A DNA stretch of 64,000 nucleotides from Gemmatimonadaceae bacterium (GTDB taxonomy: Bacteria; Gemmatimonadota; Gemmatimonadetes; Gemmatimonadales; Gemmatimonadaceae), in the NCBI GenBank assembly GCA_020852815.1, contig JADZAN010000024.1, positions 248,001 through 312,000 on the forward strand, read 5' to 3'. Shown here one piece after another: positions 9,771-16,811 of the stretch. The notes beneath the pieces were generated by a model. It was not told the origin of the DNA, did not search any database, and worked only from the letters and a program-made list of their open reading frames with translations. The position numbers and the translations under genes are program-made. Within the stretch, counting starts at the first letter, position 1. Each line of letters opens with the position of its first letter.

Positions 9771-10940
9771 GTGCGAATACCTAATCTCTCTGCGGCGAAG
9801 CGCTGGGCGTGCGTTGCCTCCGCTGTCGTGCTTTCGACATCAGTAGCTACTCCTGTTCGCGCCCAGCCGCCCGAGCTGCGCTTGGGGCGACCATCCGCGG
9901 AGTCGATCGAAGGGTTCTCGAAGCTCGGTTCAATCCGTGAGCTTCCCGATGGTAGGGTGGTCGCTCTCGACCTCGCCGAGTGGCGGCTCGTCGTTGTCGA
10001 CCTCGAGGCGCGACGTATCACCGCCATCTCGCGACGGGGTGAAGGGCCGGGTGAGTACAAGGAGGTCTCCGGCCTGTTCGCAATTGGCGTCGATACAACG
10101 ATTGTCGAGGATCGACAGTCGGCTCGCTGGCTGGTCATGCGCGGCGGCGAGCTGAGAGGAATGGTTCGTGTGCCTGGGCGCGGTCAAAGAGGTCCGACCA
10201 TCGTGGGTCTTGCGCGTGATCGCGTTGTCGAAACGGTGACGCATACCGCCGGTCGAGAGACCGGGATTCCCGTTATGCCGATGCGCGAGAACGCGGAGTC
10301 GATCGCCGTCGTGCTGTACCCTCGATTCACGTTAGGTCGTGAGGTCGGGCTCGTCGGAGCGGATACGCTTCGAACGCTCCGCGGGCGGTTCGGAGGGCAG
10401 CGCAGAATACAGCGTGGAGAGGTGAATGGCGGACCACACTACTACCTGCTCGACAGCCCACTAGGAGTGGAAGAACAAGCGGTAGTCTTCCCCGATGGAT
10501 GGATCGCCTATGTGCTGGCATCGCCGTATCGTGTGGAATGGCGGACGGCAAAAGGGGCGTCGGTCGTAGGCGCGCCCCTCCCCTTCGTGCCTCGCCCCGT
10601 CACGGAGGAGATGAAGCGAGCCGCAATTCGGCGACTTTGGCCCAAGCGGAGCCTCGATGTCATCCGCCCGAGCGAGTACCCGGGTTGGCCAGCAACATTG
10701 CCGCCATTTCCGAACGAAGCCGCGTTGGCTGCGCCTGACGGTCAGGTCATCATCGAGCGTTTTTCGCTCCCTGGGGATCGCGTCCGACGTTACGACATAG
10801 TTGACCGAAGCGGCGCGCTGACGGCGAGGCTAGTACTTGACGAGCGCCAGCGGTTGCTCGGGTTCGGCAAGCGTACCGCCTACGTGGCCTACAAGGATGA
10901 TGACGACCTCGAGTGGTTGCAGCGGTTCGACTGGCCTTGA
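9771..10940 (+). CDS. exported 6-bladed beta-propeller-like protein
   Basis: Secreted 389-residue protein of unknown function. It has a signal peptide (~1-31, ending VRAQ) and repeated strand-turn-strand units of the kind seen in 6-bladed beta-propeller proteins of Bacteroidetes and Gemmatimonadota: LGSIRELPDGRVVALDL, a RRGEGPGEYKEVSGL motif, and several later blades to FGKRTAYVAYKDDDD. The RxGxGPGE(Y/F) motif is characteristic of that group. The start is GTG 9771. GC content and codon choice look less extreme than in neighbours (more gaa, aaa and gat codons), matching the lower-GC 9.1-11.3 kb stretch. It may be a horizontally moved gene. Confidence 0.7.
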   Translation: MRIPNLSAAKRWACVASAVVLSTSVATPVRAQPPELRLGRPSAESIEGFSKLGSIRELPDGRVVALDLAEWRLVVVDLEARRITAISRRGEGPGEYKEVSGLFAIGVDTTIVEDRQSARWLVMRGGELRGMVRVPGRGQRGPTIVGLARDRVVETVTHTAGRETGIPVMPMRENAESIAVVLYPRFTLGREVGLVGADTLRTLRGRFGGQRRIQRGEVNGGPHYYLLDSPLGVEEQAVVFPDGWIAYVLASPYRVEWRTAKGASVVGAPLPFVPRPVTEEMKRAAIRRLWPKRSLDVIRPSEYPGWPATLPPFPNEAALAAPDGQVIIERFSLPGDRVRRYDIVDRSGALTARLVLDERQRLLGFGKRTAYVAYKDDDDLEWLQRFDWP

Positions 10941-10990
10941 AGGGGCGCACGCCAACAGTGGTATTCGTGGTCAGGAAATCGGAGGAAATC

Positions 10991-11106
10991 GGGGTCAGAG
11001 TCACCGAGAAACTACTTGAAGGGGGTCAGAGTCATCGAACCAAATTCTCGCTGACTCTGACCCCAGTTCAGAGTCCGCGAAGCAAATTCTCGCTGACTCT
11101 GACCCC
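10991..11106. repeat. GGGGTCAGAGTC palindromic repeats, first cluster
   Basis: Copies of the half-site GGGGTCAGAGTCA occur at 10991 and 11022, facing inverted copies TGACTCTGACCCC at 11052 and 11094. The pair 11022-11064 forms an imperfect hairpin. Similar GGGGTCAGAGT termini are, from memory, associated with REP/RAYT-type Y1-transposase elements in many bacteria; no transposase is present here. No coding potential seen in 10941-11335. Confidence 0.75.
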
Positions 11107-11150
11107 AATTCGGCCCCCCAACTCGCCCCCCCCACCCCGCACGCCCCCCC

Positions 11151-11218
11151 CGTGACCACCCTGAACAGGGCCTGCCTGCCCCCCGCTCAAAGACTCGCAT
11201 CGAAGTCCAGCACTTGAA
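11151..11218 (+). pseudogene. degenerate duplicate of the 5' end of the UGA-containing gene
   Basis: This stretch aligns with the beginning of the gene at 11336: GTGACCACCCT against ATGACCACCCT, then a shared GGGCCT, and a shared GCATCGAA followed by CCAG. It has substitutions and a one-base deletion relative to the intact copy, and the position matching TGA is TCA. It is preceded by the same C-rich tract and the same palindrome, so about 190 bp (palindrome, C-tract, gene start) were duplicated in tandem and this copy decayed. Confidence 0.55.
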
Positions 11219-11219
11219 T

Positions 11220-11262
11220 GGGGTCAGAGTCACCGAACCAAATTCTCGGTGACTCTGACCCC
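11220..11262. repeat. 43-bp near-perfect palindrome (GGGGTCAGAGTCACCGA arms)
   Basis: The arms GGGGTCAGAGTCACCGA and TCGGTGACTCTGACCCC are perfect 17-bp complements around a short AT-rich loop. It is the best-preserved copy of the repeat clustered at 10991-11106 and lies 73 bp before the ATG of the candidate selenoprotein. It could be a mobile-element end, a terminator or a binding site. Downstream, a GGCCGnTTTGGCCG-like tract and C-runs fill 11263-11335. Confidence 0.8.
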
Positions 11263-11335
11263 GATTTGGCCGCTGACCCCGGTTTGGCCGCCGATTTGGC
11301 CGATTCCCCCCCACCCCCCCCCACCCCCGCCACCC

Positions 11336-11683
11336 ATGACCACCCTCGACTGGGCCTACCTGCGCCCCGGCTGAAACACCTGCATCGAAACCCAGGAGTT
11401 CCTGGGACGGAAGAAGGTGGCGCTCGGCCCGACCGAAGACGCCAAGAAGAAGCGGTATGACGCCGTGGCGGTGAAGGAGGTGCTGAAGGGGATCGAGGTG
11501 ATCGTCTCGATGAAGGGGAAGCGCTTCGTGAAGCTCGACCTCAAGCGGGGAAAGGTCTCCGACGCCGACATCCATGCGGCAATCCTGGGGCCGTTCGGGA
11601 CGCTGCGCGCGCCCACGCTGCGCAAGGGAAAGACGCTCATCGTCGGCTTCAACGAAGACGAGTACCGGAAGCTGTTCAAGTAG
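11336..11683 (+). CDS. candidate selenoprotein: ArsC/Spx-like thioredoxin-fold protein with in-frame UGA
   Basis: From ATG 11336 the frame reads MTTLDWAYLRPG, then TGA (codon 13, 11372-11374), then NTCIETQEFLGRKK and continues without interruption to TAG at 11681-11683, 115 residues in all. With UGA read as selenocysteine the active site is U-N-T-C (13-16). This matches the CxxC or CxTC of ArsC/Spx/MgsR-like reductases, with Sec replacing the catalytic Cys. The C terminus (LRAPTLRKGKTLIVGF) also fits the RP-loop and final strand of that family. A hairpin of bacterial SECIS type follows the UGA at the proper distance. If UGA is not decoded, an 88-residue product from GTG 11417 would lack the active site. 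No Shine-Dalgarno is obvious. The Sec machinery genes are not in the window. Confidence 0.6.
11391..11406 (+). promoter_or_regulatory. candidate bacterial SECIS hairpin
   Basis: CCCAGG-AGTT-CCTGGG forms a perfect 6-bp stem with a four-base loop. The loop starts 22 nucleotides after the UGA codon and has G as its second base. Published bacterial SECIS models require a short stem-loop roughly 16-37 nt downstream of UGA with a G among the first loop bases, so this one conforms. It lies within the coding frame (codons for TQEFLG), as bacterial SECIS elements must. Confidence 0.55.
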
Positions 11684-11691
11684 ACGAATCG

Positions 11692-11726
11692 CGCACGAGC
11701 GTCCATCATAGGGCGCTCGTCGTGCG
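11692..11726 (+). terminator. possible hairpin terminator after the UGA-containing gene
   Basis: ACGAGCG and CGCTCGT form a 7-bp stem extended by a bulged CGCA/TGCG pairing, about 10 bp after the TAG. There is no T-run, so function is uncertain. Confidence 0.35.
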
Positions 11727-11779
11727 TTGGTCGCAACTGCCAGCTCCGTATTTCCCTCACCCCCATCCACCCACCCCCC

Positions 11780-13267
11780 ATGTCACCGCGCGGCGCCTCG
11801 CCCTGGTCGATCGTCGCTGCCGTGCTGGCGGCATCGGCCCTCTCCCTCGCGACGCTGCAGGCGCCGCGCTTCACCCCCGTGCAACCCACGCTCTTTGCGG
11901 CTGGCGGGACCTTCACGAACGCCTGGGCGGACTACGACGGCGACGGTGACGTGGACTTGTTTGTGGGGTTCAATGGCGCGCCCAACCGCCTGTATCGCAA
12001 CGACGCCGGCACCTTCAGCGACGTCGCCGCGCAAGCCGGCGTGGCCGACGCGCGAGCGACGCGCGCGGCGGCGTGGGGCGATGTCGATGCGGACGGCGAT
12101 CCGGACCTCATGGTCGGCTTCACCGCGGGAGCCGGCGGCGTGCTGCGTCTCTATCGCAACGATGGCGGTCGCTTTGCCGACATCACCCGCGACGCGGGCA
12201 TCGCGATCGACTCGGGGGCGGTGCGCCAGCCGGCCTTCGTCGACTATGACGGCGACGGCGACCTCGATCTCTACGTGGCCTTCCGCGACAAGCCCAACGT
12301 CCTCTTCCGCAACGACGGCGCGCGTTTCACCGACATCGCTCCCTCGTTAGGCCTGGCCGACGCGCGCAAGAGCGTGGGCGCCACCTGGTTCGACATGGAC
12401 GGCGATGGCGACCTGGATCTCTACCAGGGGAACATGGACGGCGACGCGAACGCGCTCTGGCGCAACGACGGCGCGCGCTTCACCGACATCGCCGAGCAGG
12501 CCGGCGTGCAATGGGGCGCTCGAGCGCCGAACGACAAGTCGAAGGGGACGGTGCGCACCTGCGTGGCCGACATCGACGGCGACGGACGCCTCGACCTCAT
12601 CGCCGCCAACTACGGGACCAACGGTCTCTTCCTCAATCGCGGCAACGGTCGCTTCGAGGACGTGAGCGCGGCGTGGGGCGTCAACATCGACTCGCACTTC
12701 GACAGCTGCGCCCCGGCGGACGTCGACAACGACGGGCGCATCGACCTGTACATCAACGGCACCGTGACGGGGGGCAAGAGCTACCGCGACTACCTGCTGC
12801 GCAACACCGGGGCGCGCTTCGAGGACGTCACGCCCGACACGCTCGAGGCGCTGGAGTCGGATCACGGCGCGCAGTGGGCAGACTACGATGGCGACGGCGA
12901 CGCGGACCTTGCGCTCACCGGCGTGCAGCCGACGGGGATGCACTACCTGCTACGCAACGACCTCGACCCCGCGTTGCACGCGCGTGCGCTGCGCGTGCGC
13001 GTGCTCGACGCCAAGGGGCACGCGACGCGCGCCGGCGCCACGGTGCGCGTGAGCCGCAACGGTATACCACAAGGCGCCTGGTTGGTCGATGGCGGCTCGG
13101 GATACGACTCGCAGAACGACATTCCGCTCCTCATCACCCTGCCCAGCGCGGCGCCGGTCGACCTCGAAGTCACCGCGCCATCGGCGACGGGCCGCTCCCG
13201 CACACGACTCCAGCGCATCGACCCCGCGAAGTACGCCGGCCGCACGCTCGAGATCCGTCTCCCCTGA
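11780..13267 (+). CDS. exported FG-GAP/VCBS repeat protein (CRTAC1/ASPIC-UnbV-like)
   Basis: Secreted 495-residue protein with an N-terminal hydrophobic signal (~10-28) and seven or eight repeats of the calcium-binding DYDGDGDxDLxVxF type (DYDGDGDVDLFVGF near residue 52, DVDADGDPDLMVGF, DYDGDGDLDLYVAF, DMDGDGDLDLYQGN and so on). These build a FG-GAP beta-propeller. The last ~90 residues resemble the ASPIC/UnbV domain of CRTAC1-like proteins. The family is extracellular and often linked to adhesion or surface-polymer binding; no enzymatic motif is visible. The start is ATG 11780, after a C-rich leader. Confidence 0.85.
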   Translation: MSPRGASPWSIVAAVLAASALSLATLQAPRFTPVQPTLFAAGGTFTNAWADYDGDGDVDLFVGFNGAPNRLYRNDAGTFSDVAAQAGVADARATRAAAWGDVDADGDPDLMVGFTAGAGGVLRLYRNDGGRFADITRDAGIAIDSGAVRQPAFVDYDGDGDLDLYVAFRDKPNVLFRNDGARFTDIAPSLGLADARKSVGATWFDMDGDGDLDLYQGNMDGDANALWRNDGARFTDIAEQAGVQWGARAPNDKSKGTVRTCVADIDGDGRLDLIAANYGTNGLFLNRGNGRFEDVSAAWGVNIDSHFDSCAPADVDNDGRIDLYINGTVTGGKSYRDYLLRNTGARFEDVTPDTLEALESDHGAQWADYDGDGDADLALTGVQPTGMHYLLRNDLDPALHARALRVRVLDAKGHATRAGATVRVSRNGIPQGAWLVDGGSGYDSQNDIPLLITLPSAAPVDLEVTAPSATGRSRTRLQRIDPAKYAGRTLEIRLP

Positions 13268-13276
13268 CACGATTCC

Positions 13277-13696
13277 ATGAAGCCCGTCGCCATCACCATC
13301 GGATCGCTGCGCTTCACCGCACGCTTCGAGCACGAGAAGGCCCCCGTCACCTGCGCGGCATTCGCCGCCATCCTCCCCTTCGAGACACAACTGGTGCAGG
13401 CGCGCTGGAGCGGTGAGGCGGCGTGGGCGCCGTTAGGCGACTACCAGCTCGGCGTCCCGCCGGAGAACGCCACCTCGCACCCGTCGCGCGGCGACATTCT
13501 CTTCTACCAGGCGGCGGCCTCCGAGACGGAGATCCTCTTTCCGTACGGCAGTTGTTGCTTCGCCTCCAAGGTGGGGCAGCTGGCCGGCAACCACATGCTC
13601 ACGCTGACGAGCGGGCAGGAGCTGCTCCCCGAACTCGGCCGACGCGTGTTGTGGGAGGGCGCCCAGCCCATTCGCTTCGACTTCGCGGACGAGTAG
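13277..13696 (+). CDS. DUF3830 family protein (cyclophilin-like fold)
   Basis: A 139-residue protein matching the DUF3830 pattern: IGSLRFTARFEHEKAP, then FxxILPFExxLVQARWSGEAAW, PENATSHPSRGDILFY, and ILFPYGSCCFASKVGQLAGNH. The family has a cyclophilin-like small beta-barrel fold, and its function is unknown. It starts 10 bp after the FG-GAP gene, so the two are likely co-transcribed. It probably acts in the cytoplasm (no signal). Confidence 0.8.
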   Translation: MKPVAITIGSLRFTARFEHEKAPVTCAAFAAILPFETQLVQARWSGEAAWAPLGDYQLGVPPENATSHPSRGDILFYQAAASETEILFPYGSCCFASKVGQLAGNHMLTLTSGQELLPELGRRVLWEGAQPIRFDFADE

Positions 13697-13981
13697 AACG
13701 CGCGATCGCCGCCGCTGGAACTCCCGCGACGACGCTCGTCGAACGGTCGAGGTCGCACGGCGCGGCTCGCTCGGCAACCGGCGAGCTTCGTGAGCCAACC
13801 TTTCGGTCCCGACGGGCTGTCCAACCGTCGGTGTCGTTCGCGGCCCAGCGTCTCCCCCGCGTTGCCTCCGTCGGGCGCGGACGTCGCACATCCTAATGCA
13901 GATGTAATCCGCGCGCTCTGGTCAGGGGTGCGCGAGCAATCGCATTGTGACGCATCTCCCCAACCGACCGAGTGCCGGGCC

Positions 13982-15406
13982 ATGTCGCGTCTCCGCAATC
14001 GCTGGTTCATCCTTGCCGCCGTGGTGGTCGCGCTCGGGATCCCGGGCGCCTGGCTCCTGGCGCGTGACGCTGGCGGCGACGATCCCGCCGTGGTGGCCAC
14101 CGTGAAGCGCGGCGCCTTTCACGTGATGGTGACGACCTCCGGCGAGCTGCGGGCGCGCAAGTTCGTGCAGATCCAGGGGCCGCCCAACATGCAGCAGGCG
14201 GAGACGTACCAGACGAAGATCTCCTCGATCGTTCCGGAAGGGACGGTGGTGAAGGAGGGTGACGTGGTGGCCGAGCTGGATCGCTCGGGCATCGCCGCCA
14301 AGATGGCCGAGGTGAACCTCGCACTGCAGAAGGCGCAGGCGCAGTACGAGCAGGCCATGCTCGACTCGACGCTCAACCTCTCCAAGGCGCGCGAGGAGAT
14401 GCGCACGATGGAGCTGTCGCTCGAGGAGAAGCGACTGGCCAAGGAGCAGGCGGTGTACGAGGCGCCCACGGTCAAGCGCCAGGCGGAGATCGACCACGAG
14501 AAAGCCACGCGCGCCCTCGCCCAGGCCAAGGTCGACTACAAGACAAAAACAGAACAGGCGCAAGCCAAGATGCGCGAGGTGGGGGCCGACCTCGAGCGGC
14601 AGCGCAATCGCCTCAACCTCATGCAGACGGTAATGGGCGGCTTCTCCATCCGCGCGCCGGCGCAGGGGATGGTCATCTACGTGAAGGAATGGAACGGGAA
14701 GAAGAAGGTCGCGGGGTCGCAGGTGGGGGCCTGGGACCCGACGGTGGCCACGCTCCCCGACCTCTCGCAGATGGAGTCGATCACCTACGTCAACGAGATC
14801 GACGTGCGGAAGATCGCCGTGGGCCAGCCGGTCCTGCTCTCCCTCGACTCCGATCCCAGCAAGAAACTCCCCGGCAAGGTGGTCGAGGTGGCCAACGTGG
14901 GTGAGCAGCGCCCCAACGCCGACGCGAAAGTCTTCGAGGTGAAGGTGCTGTTGCAGCAGGCGGACACCACGCTGCGCCCCGGAATGACGACCTCCAACGC
15001 GATCGAGACAATGGCGATCAAGGACGCGCTGTTCGTCCCGCTGGAGGCGGTGGTGAACGAGGGCGGGACGGCGTACGTGTACAAGCGCGACGGGTCGTCG
15101 GTGGTGCGCCAGCAGGTCGAGACGGGGGCGATGAGCGACGACGAGGTGGTCGTTTCGCGCGGGCTCGCCGAGGGCGATCGCGTCCTGCTCTCGCCGCCGG
15201 CCAACGCCTCGGAGCTCTCCACGTCCAGGCTCCCCGGCAGCAGCAACACGCCGCCGGCGCGCACCGGCGACAGCGCCGAGCGCGCGCGCCCTGTGCCCGT
15301 CAAGCCCGACACCTCGCCGAGCGCGTCACCGGCCGGCGCGGGCGCCGCGGCAGGCGCCGCGACGGGCACTGGCAACGCCGCGTCAGCCCCGAAGCGGAAA
15401 GGCTGA
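13982..15406 (+). CDS. efflux periplasmic adaptor (MacA/HlyD family)
   Basis: Membrane-fusion protein of 474 residues for a tripartite exporter. It has one N-terminal transmembrane anchor (~8-28), a split lipoyl/barrel-sandwich region, an alpha-helical hairpin of charged coiled coil (~95-215), a second barrel half (FSIRAPAQGMVIYV), and beta-barrel/membrane-proximal domains to ~420. The C terminus is a low-complexity Pro/Ala/Ser/Gly tail (~430-474). ATG 13982 is preferred over further-upstream starts because it immediately precedes the anchor. It is followed after 4 bp by the permease and then the TolC gene, an adaptor-permease-outer-membrane-channel operon. Confidence 0.88.
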   Translation: MSRLRNRWFILAAVVVALGIPGAWLLARDAGGDDPAVVATVKRGAFHVMVTTSGELRARKFVQIQGPPNMQQAETYQTKISSIVPEGTVVKEGDVVAELDRSGIAAKMAEVNLALQKAQAQYEQAMLDSTLNLSKAREEMRTMELSLEEKRLAKEQAVYEAPTVKRQAEIDHEKATRALAQAKVDYKTKTEQAQAKMREVGADLERQRNRLNLMQTVMGGFSIRAPAQGMVIYVKEWNGKKKVAGSQVGAWDPTVATLPDLSQMESITYVNEIDVRKIAVGQPVLLSLDSDPSKKLPGKVVEVANVGEQRPNADAKVFEVKVLLQQADTTLRPGMTTSNAIETMAIKDALFVPLEAVVNEGGTAYVYKRDGSSVVRQQVETGAMSDDEVVVSRGLAEGDRVLLSPPANASELSTSRLPGSSNTPPARTGDSAERARPVPVKPDTSPSASPAGAGAAAGAATGTGNAASAPKRKG

Positions 15407-15410
15407 GTCG

Positions 15411-16811
15411 ATGCCCTTTGGCTATCCCACCTGGCGCGATGCGCGCCAGCAGCTTGTTGCGCACGCGGCCTTCAGCATGCGCACCGCTCTCGAGGCGGTG
15501 GGACACAACAAGCTGCGTGCAGGGCTCACCTCGCTCGGCATCCTCTTCGGCGTGGCGTCGGTGATTGCCATGCTGGCCATCGGGAAGGGGGCGGAGCAGG
15601 AGATCCTCGAGCAGATGCGCCTCCTCGGCTCCAACAACATCGTGATCACCCCGATCGTGAAGCAGAAGGAGGAGGAGGCGAAGGACCAGGGGACCAAGGA
15701 GCCGAAGAAGTACACGCCGGGACTCACGGTACACGACGCCGAGTCGATTGCGCGCGTGGTGCCGGGCGTGGAGACGACGAGCGCCGAGATCGTGCTCAAC
15801 ACCCTCATCACGCGCGAAGGGCGGCGTCGCTCGGGAAAGGTGGTCGGGGTCGACACGAACTACTTCCGGCTGACGAACATCACGCTGGCCACCGGCGGGT
15901 GGTTCACGCCGCTGCAGGTGCAACGCGGGCGCCCGGTGGCGATCATCGGCCACGGCGTCCGCACCCGCTTCTTCACGACCGAGGATCCGATCGGCAAGCC
16001 GATCAAGGTGGGCGACAACTGGCTGACCGTGGTGGGCGTGCTCGCCGACCGCAAGGTGAGCGCCGAGACGTCGCAGCGGCTGGGGATTCGCGACGCCGGC
16101 ATGGACGTGTATGTCCCGCTGCACACCATGCTGCTTCGCTATCGCGACCGGGCACAGCTCACGCAGGCGGAGATGGAGCTGGCCTCGCGCGAGTTTGACG
16201 AGACGCCTCCCGACCAGCGCACCGAGGAAGACCCGGAGCGCCGCGCCGAGCGGACTAACTATCACCAGCTAGACAAGATCGTGGTGCGGGTGCGCGAGGC
16301 GTCGCTCGTCACGCCGGTGGCCGACGTCATCCGCCGCATGCTCACGCGGCGCCACAACAGCGTCGTCGACTTCGAGATCGTCGTCCCCGAACTCCTCCTC
16401 AAGCAGGAGCAGCGGACCAAGACGATCTTCAACATCGTGCTGGGCGCCATTGCCTCGATCTCGCTCATCGTCGGTGGGATCGGGATCATGAACATCATGC
16501 TCGCCTCGGTGCTGGAGCGCATTCGCGAGATCGGCGTGCGGCGCGCCATGGGGGCGACGCAGAAGGACATCCTTGCACAATTCCTCAGCGAGGCCGTGCT
16601 CATCTCCGTGGCTGGCGGGCTGGCGGGGATCCTGGTGGGGGGCGGGATCTCGATCGGGATCGAGCAGCTGGCGGGGATCCGCACGATCGTCTCGACCCTC
16701 TCGGTGCTCGTGGCCTTCGGCGTGTCGTTTTCCGTGGGGATCATCTTCGGGATCGTGCCGGCGCACCGCGCCGCGCAGCAGGATCCCGTCGTCTGCCTGA
16801 GGTACGAATGA
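15411..16811 (+). CDS. MacB-like ABC transporter permease (no ATPase domain)
   Basis: Inner-membrane permease of 466 residues with the FtsX/MacB topology: one N-terminal helix (~40-60, TSLGILFGVASVIAMLAIG), a large periplasmic MacB_PCD domain, and three C-terminal helices (~340-450). It carries the FtsX-type motif VLERIREIGVRRAMGAT. In E. coli MacB the ATPase is fused at the N terminus; here no Walker motif exists and no ATPase gene lies beside it. A separate nucleotide-binding subunit must therefore be encoded elsewhere. The stop codon overlaps the TolC gene (ATGA). Likely role: export of peptides, lipids or antibiotics. Confidence 0.88.
   Translation: MPFGYPTWRDARQQLVAHAAFSMRTALEAVGHNKLRAGLTSLGILFGVASVIAMLAIGKGAEQEILEQMRLLGSNNIVITPIVKQKEEEAKDQGTKEPKKYTPGLTVHDAESIARVVPGVETTSAEIVLNTLITREGRRRSGKVVGVDTNYFRLTNITLATGGWFTPLQVQRGRPVAIIGHGVRTRFFTTEDPIGKPIKVGDNWLTVVGVLADRKVSAETSQRLGIRDAGMDVYVPLHTMLLRYRDRAQLTQAEMELASREFDETPPDQRTEEDPERRAERTNYHQLDKIVVRVREASLVTPVADVIRRMLTRRHNSVVDFEIVVPELLLKQEQRTKTIFNIVLGAIASISLIVGGIGIMNIMLASVLERIREIGVRRAMGATQKDILAQFLSEAVLISVAGGLAGILVGGGISIGIEQLAGIRTIVSTLSVLVAFGVSFSVGIIFGIVPAHRAAQQDPVVCLRYE

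Noticed and set aside
11372-11374. The TGA in the ArsC/Spx-like gene as an ordinary nonsense mutation
   Set aside because: Not excluded, but less attractive: the codon falls exactly at the catalytic Cys position, the frame after it is fully intact for 102 codons, and a SECIS-like hairpin is present at the expected distance.
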